A DNA stretch of 64,000 bases from Thalassia testudinum (lineage: Eukaryota > Streptophyta > Magnoliopsida > Alismatales > Hydrocharitaceae). A model generated the notes under the pieces. The model was not told where the DNA came from, did not search any database, and saw only the letters and a program-made list of their open reading frames with translations. Made by a program: the position numbers and the translations under genes. This document shows, in pieces, positions 1 through 10,279 of this stretch. The stretch is taken from the NCBI GenBank assembly GCA_037157565.1, contig JAZHRO010000063.1, positions 12,568,001 through 12,632,000 on the forward strand, read 5' to 3'. Numbering within the stretch: position 1 is the first letter of the stretch; the number at the start of each line of letters is the position of its first letter.

Positions 1-507
1 TTCATACATGCAATATAACTAAGCAGAAGGAAAAATGAAACAACAAAGGAAAGTAGAGCAAACTGTCTTAAAATAGTACATGCCACCACAACAACAGAAA
101 ACAGAAATAACGAGAACAGTAATTTTAAAGTCTAGTACTCACAACTATAGTAGAAACAAAAGAGTTAGAAAGAAAATTACTACGGCTGAGCTCGGTTGGG
201 CCCAACTCCCTCTATATTTGGAAACTCGGGCTGCTCAACTCCTGGTCTTGAACAAGGTTATGAAAAGACGGAGTTAGTGAACACTGAGTAGAGTGGTGTT
301 TGCAATATTTATGTGCAAGTAAAGTAAAAACAACAATCAGGTTTTTATTCTCAATTCCATTTATCTCATTTTGTATTTCTGGTTCATCTATTTCACAAAG
401 TATTCAAGTAATTCTTGATCTTGCTTGTTCTTCGTGGGAACAATCTTGATTACAGTCTTTTCTGTGGAGTAGAAGGTACACGTGGTGCTCTCCTGGCCGG
501 GAGAGTC
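1..507 (-). repeat. 3' LTR of the Tekay-like element, outer part
   Basis: Base 1 aligns with base 10391 of the right LTR, and the match continues to 507, where a solo LTR interrupts it. The same LTR resumes at 3177. The right LTR reads uninterrupted across the corresponding point near 10896-10900, which gives an empty-site control for the insertion. Small open frames here (for example 80-277) lie in LTR sequence and are not genes. Confidence 0.88.
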
Positions 508-3171
508 TGATGGGAATACCATCATGAGCCATAACTAGCTCATTTTGACCCAATGAAAAGAATAAATGCTCCTACATAACCAACTGAAGGTCATATTCAC
601 TGTATAACCTTTCTGAGAGAAAAATAAGAAACTAGGGGTAAAATTATAAATTTACCAATGCAGTACAACCACGGGTTTTCTTAAGGGCTGAACAAAGGTC
701 AAATGGTCTTAATAAGATAAAAAGTGAGTTGGATTTGACAGAAAAGGGTTTGTGTGTGTTCTATGAATTAAATGACTTCTTGAAATCCTAAAAATTGACC
801 CACTTGATTAACCAAGGTTCTGGTCAGGATAAAATTTGCCTAAACCCCTAAAAATCATAAAAAAATATTCTCTAGGGTCTAGTACATTCAATTTGGCCAT
901 TGGAACCCATCTTGGCCTAGAATGGGATCTCAGACAGATACTTGCCATAATTTAGGTTTTTGCATAAATTACCCAGTCAAACGTAGTCAAGGACAAAATC
1001 CAACTTCACCATTGGATTTCTTAGGTTTAAATTAGGTTTGTACCAAAATTTGGACCTAAGGGGAACTCATCTTGACCTAGTCTGCAAAAAGGTCCTGTTT
1101 GATTACATTTCTACCCCTAACTTTCAAAAACCCTTGCCAATAGCACCCTAACTTCTTCGTCGTCTTCACAAATAGGTCCCTCCACCATTATTGCAGAGAA
1201 ATCCTACTCCGGTGACCTTTGAAAGGAAATTTCTCCTTGATTGCTCAGAGAATCTCCTCCAAAATTGGAAGGGAGATTCTTTGAGAAATTCCCTCCAATA
1301 TGAACCCGTCCATAAGCCCTGATTCCTTCTTAATCTCTCGTGTGAACGGATGAGAGATTTTGGGTCTCTTGGGGTTTCCATCTCCGGAGAGCATGCCTTG
1401 CTTGGAAGCTTGGCTTCCAAGCACAAAACCCTCTTTGAAGACCTATTTAAGAAGCCCCAAATTCAACTGATGATCCTCAGCTTGAAATTAGGCCAGTTTC
1501 CCCCTTATTCCTCTCTCCCCTTCAGCCGCAAGACTTCTCAAGCTGCGGCAGCTTTTCCCTAGCTCCTTCATCGCCCAACCACAATACCAATGGTCAGGTT
1601 ATCTCCACCACAGTCCTCTGCGTCGCGCAATACCGGTCGACGTTGTCCCTGCCCCGTCTTCGCCGCTGCCTCTTCTACGGAGGATTCATCTTCCCCACGT
1701 TCGGCAACCACACCGGTGTGGGACCTCTGTCCCTTTCATCCCTTAAAAGTAGGCTTTTATGCTCCCTATCTTCCCCACTTTCTTTCCCTCTCTCTATTTC
1801 CCAAAATTAACCACCGACACCACTGACAATTGTCACCTCCTCCACCTCTGGCAACACCTCCGACGAGGTGCCCCCGTCACTACGCACCTCCATCCACCTC
1901 GCCGACCACCCTACAACCTCTACCACACCTCACCAATCATTTTCCCTCATTCCATTCACTCCATCGACCACCCAAACACCTCATCGAACACACCCACTCA
2001 CACGCACACAGTGTGCCCTAAGCATGCATTCACAGGCACCCATGAGCCACGCCAACAACCCCAGCACATCCACTGTGCTCCGATGAACCTCCCTAAACGA
2101 TTTGACATGGCCATGAGGCCGTTCTTGTGTTTTCAGGTAGCAGGCCCCATCTGCCATTGGCGCTCGCTTGAAGCTTCCCCTAGGTCTTGCTACGCCTAGG
2201 CTGCTACCCCAAGGCACGCGAAATACTCTTGCGCACGCACTCAGGCCCTCAATTGGAGTTGAAGGCCTCCATAATTGAGACAATTGAGAGGGCCACTCCC
2301 TACTACAGTGCGCGGAAGACAAGTAGGACATTTAGTCCCACCTTGGAAACGGAAGGGCGCTTTCATGCACATAAGTTGATTTTGTGCTAGAGGCTGTTTG
2401 CCTCCAACACTGAGGGTGAGGTCTTCCTCCCCCCTTCACTGGACTCGTTCGCGGCACTGCCCACGTGGACCTGGCCGACTCAACTACTCGACCTGACCTT
2501 CACTCCTCACTCACAACACACGCTGGTGAGCCTGGACCCGGGTATGCGATAGGTCCGATTACCTGACCGGCTGAGGCTCTGGGAGAGTGAGACTGAAATA
2601 GAAAAGAGAGAAAGAGAGAGGAGAGTTGTGCGGGGTTAGGGGGTTTTTGCCCTGGAGAGTTGGGCTCTGACACTTAGTCAGATTCAGAGGAAGAAGAGGA
2701 GGTCAGGAAGAAGAAGAGAAGGGAAAGAGAAGGACCTCAGAGAAGGCCAAAGGCAAAAGGCAAAGGAAGAAGAAGTGAAGAAGAAGAAGAAGAAGAAAAG
2801 AGAAATCAGAGAAAGATATCAGATGAAGAAAAGAAAGAAGAACACTATAGCACAAGACATTTAAGATGCCTGATTGTAAAATCAGACGTCTAAATCTATA
2901 TTTCCTTCTTTAGTCAATTTGAGTAACTATTATTTTGTCAACAATTCTTTTAACTCTTCGTATACTCATATGATCTACATTCCAAATTAGTTTTTGAGTA
3001 ATATTTTGTGTTCGAATTGCATTAATTGCTAGGTTTAGTGTGTGAATTCCATTTGCTCCCTGTGGTCAACCTCGAAATTTTTTCGAGCAATAAAATTATA
3101 TTTGTTTTGAATGCTATTTCGGCTGTACTACAACGCACCACTTTTTAAACCTCGACTTAGCACGATTAACA
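508..3171 (+). mobile_element. Solo LTR, family S1, copy a, inserted in the Tekay LTR
   Basis: A 2664-bp unit begins TGATGGGAATACCATCATG, ends CGATTAACA, and is flanked on both sides by GAGTC (503-507 and 3172-3176), a perfect 5-bp TSD. The intact right LTR of the host element has GAGTC once at the matching site. No internal region, primer site or second LTR is present, so it is a solo LTR. Copies b (19976-22742) and c (26320-34802) have the same start, the same order of sequence blocks and a similar length. Inside are a TATA-like TATTTAA at 1444-1450, a C-rich stretch around 1560-2100, a purine-rich AAG tract at about 2690-2840, one CAGACGTCT near 2884, and the shared LTR-end module at 3057-3140. 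The autonomous parent is not in this window. Open frames inside it are LTR noise. Confidence 0.92.
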
Positions 3172-3176
3172 GAGTC

Positions 3177-5245
3177 CCCCGCAGTAGTCCTACACCTAGT
3201 CAACCACCTCGAGGTCATCGTCGCGACATAGCGGTGATTACGGTACGCGTAATAAGCGCATGGGTAGCTACCCTGCACTGGCATGCGGTCAGTCGTTTCT
3301 GCTAGCCGGTACTCCCAAAGTACAGCACAGAATAGTATTGGGCCTTACCCTCTCAGAACAGGATCTCACCCCTTAGTACCAACAGGGGTCTCGCCCCTCC
3401 ACAATCTATGTACCCTCGTCCGACTGCCTCGGTTTGCCCAGCGGGCCTAACAAAGTTGGTGTAGGGTGGCTACCTTAACCCCGGGCCCCATGGGGTGGCT
3501 AGCTCCCTCCCTACACTAGTAGCACGCCTTGGTACCACGTATGTGAAGGCCAACAAGAGTCGGTGTAGAGTGGCCAATCCTAACCTCGGGTCTCAACCCA
3601 AGGGTGGCTAGCTCCACTCTACACTAAAAGGGACAGTTGCTCTCCATGGTATCGTATACACAAGGGCCAGCTCACTTCCCGTCTACATTCCAGATTCCTT
3701 TCATACACAGGAGTTCTACTCCTAATTCCACGTAGGGTTCATGCTCATATTCATCTCATTTATCCATATTCAGATCTCATGTTTCATAACTCGTTCCTCA
3801 TCCATCTACAGGCATCTCATGTTTTCACAATTCAATTCTCAATAATATACATGTAGCTTGTGGTTTCATGGTTCAATTTCTCATTCACATACAGGCAGCT
3901 CGTATTTTATCATACATCTCAATTAAACAGAGTAGCTCAGCATCAGGCTCATACATTTCTACCTTAGGGTTCATTTCACATCCTAGAGTTTCAATCAATT
4001 GAAGCTAAGAAAGCGTATTCTTTATTCACATCTTAACAAGTGAATTAAACCACTCTACCCGATATTATGGGAGGAATGGGGGCCTGCATCGCAGATCTCG
4101 TCTCCGCGGGCCCTGAATAAGCCATCGGCTGATAACATGTACTCAGACGAGGTCAAAACAGAAGGTACTTAACACGAACGTGTAGACAAACTCGAGTGGA
4201 AAACAATGGCATTTCTTTTGCGGAAATTCTATTTCGTTTGGGCCCTAAACGGGCCAAAAACAGTGTTATTGTCCAAAATCAGACGTCTGGGACTAGTCCC
4301 AGACATCTTAAAAGTCATCAGATCTCACCTTGTGTCTCCTGCGACACCCTCAGACATCTAGATCCCTTTGCGACCGTCTAGGGCAGCTCCACATGTTGGA
4401 CAAAGCCTTCGGTCGTCTGCAAGTACCTTCGGACGTCTGTCAACGTGATCAGACATCCAAAAGTGTCTGGAAAAAGCGCACCGCGTGCCTTTCAAAAGCC
4501 CTTCACTTGCATACGAAAGTTGTAGGTCCATTTTTAGGCCAACTTCTCCTGTGCTACAATCTGCATGGAGGAAAATAGTGTAGGAAGATATGTACCTCGT
4601 GCGATATTATGCTTTCAAACGTCCGGCTTTAGCTCGGGATGTCCTGATGCCTCGCCAGACGACTGGTCGATGCTCCAGACGTCTGATACTGAAACTTTTC
4701 CCGTATCATAACCTCCTCTGCGATGCTCCTCTCCTCGCAGCGTCGCCCGCAGTGCACCGCAGCAGCTTCAGTAGCTGCAAAGGGCTGGGAGGCTGCCTCC
4801 CTGAGCCCCTCCTGCTCATGCATGTGCCCACTGCCTGCCGCGTGAGCTCCGTCGAGCTCCTGAAGGTCCTCCGACCTCCCATGCTCTTCCTTCCTCTCTC
4901 TCCCTCTCTCCCTCTCGTTCTCCCTCGCTCGCCCCCTCTCTCGTCACTCTCATTCTCCCTCGCCACGGTCGCATAGGGAGGACGCTAGAGGTGGTGGTGG
5001 CTGGTGGTGAGGGGGTGAGGAGAAGAGGGTGTTGAGAAGGAGGGTTTAAATAGAGTGGGGTTAGGGTTTAAGGGTGAGGGGTGTGGAGGAGAGGGAAGCG
5101 TTGCACACCACCCACGCACAGAGCGCAAAGGAATGTATGAAAATTCCCACTTTCAGACGTCCAGGCCTGTTTCCAGACGTTTGAATAGACGTCTGACTGA
5201 AACTCTAGACATCTTATTCGACTAAAAGGGCAACAAGTCATTTCA
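3177..5245 (-). repeat. 3' LTR of the Tekay-like element, inner part
   Basis: This aligns with 10900-12982 of the right LTR and ends at the same GTCATTTCA terminus, then passes into the internal 3' region. It carries CAGACGTCTG-type palindromes at about 4280-4480, 4615-4690 and 5155-5215, and a minus-strand TATA-like site at 5045-5052. Frames such as 4590-4976 and 4196-4578 have no homology I recognise and are LTR sequence. Confidence 0.9.
5045..5052 (-). promoter_or_regulatory. TATA-like box of the Tekay LTR (left copy)
   Basis: The minus strand reads TATTTAAA here, and the same site is kept at 12783-12790 in the other LTR. Its position in a minus-strand LTR fits the element's promoter. Inference from motif and conservation between the two LTRs. 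Confidence 0.4.
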
Positions 5246-5281
5246 TCGTAACAAACTTAAAGGAAGTTTCATCCCCAAAAC
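5246..5281 (-). other. Polypurine tract region of the Tekay-like element
   Basis: On the minus strand this region reads AAGTTTTGGGGATGAAAC and then TTCCTTTAAG before the LTR start. An AAGTTTTGGGGA-type sequence between the end of pol and the 3' LTR is typical of Tekay/Del-type elements. It lies directly against the LTR end at 5245. A partial echo of the AACAAACTTAAAG block occurs again at 5323-5337. Confidence 0.55.
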
Positions 5282-5330
5282 TTGAGCTAGCTAGGGTACG
5301 GAAAAAGGAATGTAAAAATGCATAACAAAC

Positions 5331-6730
5331 TTAAAGAGGACCGTAGTAGGTCCGAAAAGACGTACCCTCAAAACGCTCCGGGTACCGCTCTCGCATCGCC
5401 GCCTTAGGCTCCCAAGTCGCCTCCTCGTACCGCTGGCTTCTTCATAGAACCTTCACCAGTGGTACCTGCTCCATCTCAGACTCTAAACAACTCTGTCTAG
5501 TATCTGTACTGGCCTCTCGGGATAGGTTAGGTCGTCCCCCACCTCGATGCTCTCATGGCTCAGAACGTGACTAGGATCGGCGATGTACTTCCTGAGGTTG
5601 GACACGTGGAACATGTTGTACACTCCAGAAAGTTGGGGAGGAAGGGCAAGCCAGTAAGCAATGGGTCCTACTCGCTCCAGGACCTCAAAGGGCCCCACAA
5701 ACCTCGGCGCAAGCTTCCCCTTCACCCCAAAATGCTGTAGGCCCTTCATGGGTGAAACACAGGGAAAGACGTGATCCCCAACCTCGAATTGCACCTCTCT
5801 GCACTTTCAGTTGACGTAGCTCTTTTGCCTGCTCCTGACAATGTGGAGTCGTCTATGGATCTACTCTATCACCTCCTGACTCTACCAGATTAGCCTGGGA
5901 CCAACCTCCCACTTGGTCCCCACCTTGACCCAACTCAAGGGTGTGGTACACCTCCATCTGTACAGAGCCTTCTAAGGTGCCATGCTGATGCTCAAGTGGT
6001 AACTGTTATTGTATGCAAACTTTGCCAGGGGTAAATGCTCCTCCCAGGAGCCTCTTCAATCTAGCACACAGGAGTGCAGAAGGTCCTCAAGTGCCTATAT
6101 GGTGCACTCTGACTGTCCGTCCGTCTGGGGGTGGTAGGCGGTACTGAACCTCAAAAGTGTCCCCAAGGCCTGCTGAAACTTAGCCCAGAACTGAGAAGTA
6201 AAACGAGTATCCCTGTCGGATATGATCTCACGTGGGACTCCGTGCAGGTGCACCACATCTCTGATGTATCGCTCTGCTAGCTGTGCTGGCCCAATAGTGA
6301 CTCGGATGGGCAAAAACCGTGCCATCTTTGTCAACCGGTTTATGATCACCCAAACTGTGTCGTGTCCCCGCTGGGTAACTGGTAGACCCACCACCAAGTC
6401 CATGGTGATGCTCTCCCACTTCCACTCTGGCACAGGAAGTGGCTGCAATGGCCTTGCAGGCCTCTAGTGCTCGGCCTTCATTTGCTGGCATACCAAACAT
6501 TACTGAACAAACTCACCAACATCCCGCTTCATCCCTCTCCACCAGAAGTCGCGTTGCAAATCATGGTACATCTTTGTATTCTCAGGATGTATGGTAAACC
6601 TAGACCCGTGCGCCTCCGTCAAAAGCTCTCTCAACAACTCCTTGTCCCTAGGAATGCATAGACTTCCCCTCATACACAGGATCTCGTCTGAGAAGGAAAA
6701 GTCTCTTGGATCCCCTGTCAACACCCTGTC
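5331..6730 (-). pseudogene. pol: Integrase plus chromodomain-like C-terminus, broken
   Basis: The minus strand encodes, in order, an integrase zinc-finger region (H...H in the frame 6500-6724, then a C..C pair around 6490), the catalytic core (6095-6448), and a C-terminal part (5483-5794) with GPFEVLERVG and YNMFHVSNLRKY, typical of Ty3 integrases. In the core I can see the catalytic acid in ITMDLVVGLP, the second in SDRDTRF, and the Glu after the conserved HPQTDGQ. The tail (about 5370-5480) reads as a chromodomain-like PLVKVL, stop, RSQRYEEATWE, where a conserved Trp codon has become TGA. Another stop (TAG in place of CAG) sits between the zinc finger and the core. It integrated the cDNA; the chromodomain-like tail probably steered it to heterochromatin. 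It is now inactive. Confidence 0.88.
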
Positions 6731-6890
6731 TCATAGTGTCTGTAAGTACGGATCGGCCATCTGCCCTACAATGATGCGGTCCATCAGCTCTGGTTGTGAT
6801 AGCCACGTCACTATCACTGCCCCCACAGTACCCCCGTGACTCTCGAGGTTGCCAACTGCTGAACTCCTCCATGAGTCTCCAACTCTGTGC

Positions 6891-8780
6891 CTATAAGCTG
6901 GCCAAGTGGGTGGGCACCTTTCGGCTCAAGGCGATGGCCACCACATTGGCCTTCCTTGGGTGGTAGGAGATGCTGCAGTCGTAGTCCTTCAGGAGCTCTA
7001 ACCAACATCTCTGTCTCATGTTGAGCTCCTTTTGGTCAAACAAGGACCTGGGGCTCTTATGATCTATGAAGATCTCGAAAGTCTCACCGTAAAGGTAGTG
7101 CCTCCATGTCTTTAGCACGAAGGCAACTTCTGCCAGCTCTAATTCATGGGTAGGGTAGCTATGCTCATGGGGCTTCAGTTGTCGCGAAGCGTAAGCGACA
7201 ACGTGACCCCACTGCATGAGCACACCCCCTAACCCCTGCAACGAGGCGTCGGTGTAAACCACAAAATCACCGCTACTGTCTGGGATGGTAAGTACAGGAG
7301 CTGAAGTCAGTCTCTCCTTCAACTCCTGGAAACACACCTCACACTCGTCAGTCCAGGTGAAGGGCACGTCCTTCCTGGTCAACTGGGTCATAGGATGCTC
7401 AATCTGAGAGAATCCTCTGGTAAATCGCTGGTAGTATCCGGCCAGTCCCAAAAAGCTATGTATCTCTGTCACTGTGCATGGCCTCTCCCACATGAGTACG
7501 GCCTCTACCTTTGCTGGATCCACAGTCAATCCATCTCCTGAAATCACGTGGCTTAAGAAAGTCACCTGTCTCAACTAAAGCTTGCACTTGTTGTACTTGG
7601 CATATAGCCTGTGTCGCCTCAAGGTATCTAGGATCATGCGTAAATGCTGTCCATGTTGCGCCTGATCCCGCGAGTAAACGAGTACGTCGTCGATGAACAC
7701 GACTACAAACTGGTCTAAGTGCGGCCTGAAAACACAGTTCATCAAATCCATAAAGGTAGCGAGGGCATTGGTCAGCCTAAACGGCATGACCAAGAACTCG
7801 TAGTGTCCGTATCGGGTACGGAAAGCTGTCTTGGAGATGTCGGTCTCCCTGATCCTCAACTGGTGGTAACCTGACCTCAGATCTATCTTGGAGAACATTG
7901 TGGCATCGTGCAACTAGTTGAAGAGGTCGTTAATCCTTGGCAGCGGATATTTGTTCTTGACAGTGACCCTATTTAGCTGTCGGTAGTCGACACAAAGTCA
8001 TAGGGTACCATCTTTCTTCTTCACAAACAACACAGGGGCTCCCAACGGGGACGCACTGAGCCTCACAAAGCCCTTCTCCAACAGGTCCTGTAGCTGTGAC
8101 TTGAGCTCTCTAGCTCAAGTGGTGCCATCCGATATGGTGCAGTAGAAATGGGGCTGGTCCCCAGTACCAATGAGATCTCAAACTCGATCTCACGCTCAGG
8201 TGGTAGTCCTGGCAGCTCCTTTGGGAAAATGTAGGGGTACTCGCAAACCACTGGGTACTCTAGAAGTTAGCCACGGGGCTAGGCTCTACCACTACACAGG
8301 CCAAGAAGCCCTCACAACCCTGGCTCAAAAGCCTCGCTGCCCGAAGCGCGGAGATGCATATGAAATCTCCGTCCACCGGCTGACCGTAAAACTCAAAGGG
8401 AGGTAGCTCCGGTATGGAAAAGACGATCTTCCTCCCGAAACAGTCCACCAGGGCGTGATAGATGGACAGCTAGTCCATCCCTAGGATCACGCCAAAGTCC
8501 TAAATTTAGGTCACAATCAGGTCAGCGGGGAGGCTGTGTCCCCAATACTGACCTCGCAATCCGTGTAGACCTCCTCGGCTATAAACAACTAGCCACTTGG
8601 GCCTCCGATCACAAATGGATCCTCTAACAGTACACTGCCCTGCCTCAAACTGACGGCAAAACTCATAGCGATGGAGTGGATGGCGCCGGAATCTAAAAGT
8701 ACATACACTAATCTACCAGAAATAGTAATCACACCTGCCACCATAGAACTTGAAGCCCTGGCGTCTCTGTGTGTTAGGGC
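6891..8780 (-). pseudogene. pol: Protease, reverse transcriptase and RNase H of the Tekay-like element, broken
   Basis: Reading leftward: the retropepsin motif LLDSGA near 8680-8700; the linker that opens RT (8063-8251) with [18 protein letters not shown] and PYRMAP; RT fingers and palm with [20 protein letters not shown] and the catalytic FIDDVLVYS (7575-7913); then the connection and RNase H (6891-7574) with VYTDAS, an ELELAEV segment and DHKS. Order and spacing are those of Ty3/gypsy pol. Damage is visible: a TGA in place of an Arg codon (CGA) just before CVDYRQ, a TAG in place of a Gln codon before [12 protein letters not shown], and further stops between protease and RT. All are C-to-T type changes, as expected after cytosine methylation. 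Confidence 0.92.
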
Positions 8781-8809
8781 ATTAATACACCCCTCAGCTC
8801 TCGGTGCAG

Positions 8810-10102
8810 ACGAAGCAGCTACACTCTAGGTTGGGTGAGCAGCAGCTGGCCAGTACCCTCCTCGTGACTACTGTCCTCCCCTATGTGCCTGGTGACCACG
8901 ATCACCAACACGGCCTCCAGCGCTCGGTGTGGGGAGCATCTACTGTGGTCCAGCCCTAGATGGGTAGTCCCTCCTGATGTTGCCCAGTTGGCCACATTGG
9001 TAGCAGAGGGGTACACGACCTCCTCCCTCAGTAGGTCCTTACTGGCGGTTGGGCGGGGGTCCGATGCTAGCAACTGGCCCCTGTCTGGGGCTCCCAAAGG
9101 CCACTGGTGGCCCCACAAAATGAGATGGCTCTCCGGCGAGCACCGTGTGCCTCCTCTCCCGACGACCCTGAGAGTACATTGGTTGGTAGGGCCTCTTCCG
9201 TCCGCCGTCAGTGTCTTACGTGGCCAGGTTGGTCTCCTCGTAAGTCATGGTTGCCTCGACCACACGAGAGAAAGTGGGCAGCTTCAGGGGTTTGACATAC
9301 CCCCGAATCGCAGGTCGGAGCCCCTTCGTAAACTTCCATAAGCGCTCCTCCTCAGTAGACACAGCTGTCGAGGCGAAACGTGACAGCTCCAGGAAACGTG
9401 TGCGGCACGCGCTAACCGTCATCATCCCCTAGCAGAGAGTGTGGAACTCCCGCCTCCTCTAGTCCTGCCAGGTCTGCGAAAAGTACTGCTCGCAGAAGAG
9501 AGCCACGAACTGGTCCCACGTCGCTTTCTCCCTTCCTGGCCTTTGACTACCCTCCACCACCTGTGTGTTGCGCTCTCTAGCCGGTACGTGGCAAATGCCA
9601 CACGACACTCCGTAGGAGGGCGAAGGGTGTTGAACACCTTCTCTATCTGCTCCTGCCAGTCCTTTGCCTCAGACGAGCTCTCATCCCCCTTGAAGGAGGG
9701 GGGCTTCAGCTTCCGGAATTGTCCAGAAAGCTTGTGGTGTAGCTATAGTGGGGGAATGGGCACGCCTCCAGGTAAGGAGGGCTTGTGCTCGGAAGTGTCA
9801 GAGTGTGGTGGGGGTGGTTGAGGATCACCGCCTCCCCCTCCTACTCGTCTGACGCTGCGACGGTCTCTCTGTCTCACCGAGGACTCCCCCTCCACGTCAT
9901 CAGGAAAAGGTGCCCGAGGAGGCTGCTGGAGCTCCTCTTGCACGATGTCTTTGATCAGCTGGGTGAGACCCTGAGCTTGAACACCCGGGAGGAGAGGTGG
10001 GTCAACTGGTGGCTCAAGTCCAGCACATTCGCCCCTCCGACCTCGTCCACGGCCATGACCACGACCTTTCTCGGGAATTCCCCGATGAGGCATCTCCTGC
10101 AA
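8810..10102 (-). pseudogene. gag: Gag of the Tekay-like element, broken
   Basis: The likely start is the Met codon at 10102; the N-terminus is Gly/Arg-rich (GRGHGRGRGRRG) and followed by a Pro-rich stretch. The next part (9422-9637) has VFNTLRPPTECRVAFATYRL and WW, the core of plant Ty3 Gag, and the segment 9216-9425 has KGLRPAIRGYV, also typical. A zinc knuckle lies near 9000 but is damaged: CYQCGQLG is followed by Asn and Tyr where His and Cys are expected. The pieces lie in different frames, so at least two frameshifts have occurred. Gag formed the particle and bound the RNA. Confidence 0.82.
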
Positions 10103-10264
10103 GGAGACGTAAGAGATAGAACAAGAGTTGTCAATGATACCGGATTACATTGAGAAGAAGACTCAGAAATGAATATCAAAGCGATAAGTTGTGATGGCTA
10201 TCCTAGTTATATGCACAGGAGTGGTTATTCTCGGACCAATTGGTTCATTTCTAGAGACGACTTT

Positions 10265-10276
10265 GCTCAGATACCA
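10265..10276 (-). other. Primer binding site, tRNA-iMet type
   Basis: The minus strand reads TGGTATCTGAGC, matching the usual initiator-Met primer site TGGTATCAGAGC except for one base. It starts three bases from the LTR end at 10280. This fixes both the orientation and the inner LTR edge. Confidence 0.85.
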
Positions 10277-10279
10277 TCT

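Noticed and set aside
1166..2390. Cluster of overlapping open frames in S1 copy a
   Set aside because: C-rich LTR sequence keeps several frames open on both strands; nothing is conserved at protein level between S1 copies.
4590..4976. 128-codon frame and its twin at 12304-12756 as an LTR-encoded protein
   Set aside because: Both lie in the Tekay LTR, and the two copies differ by changes that do not favour either frame.
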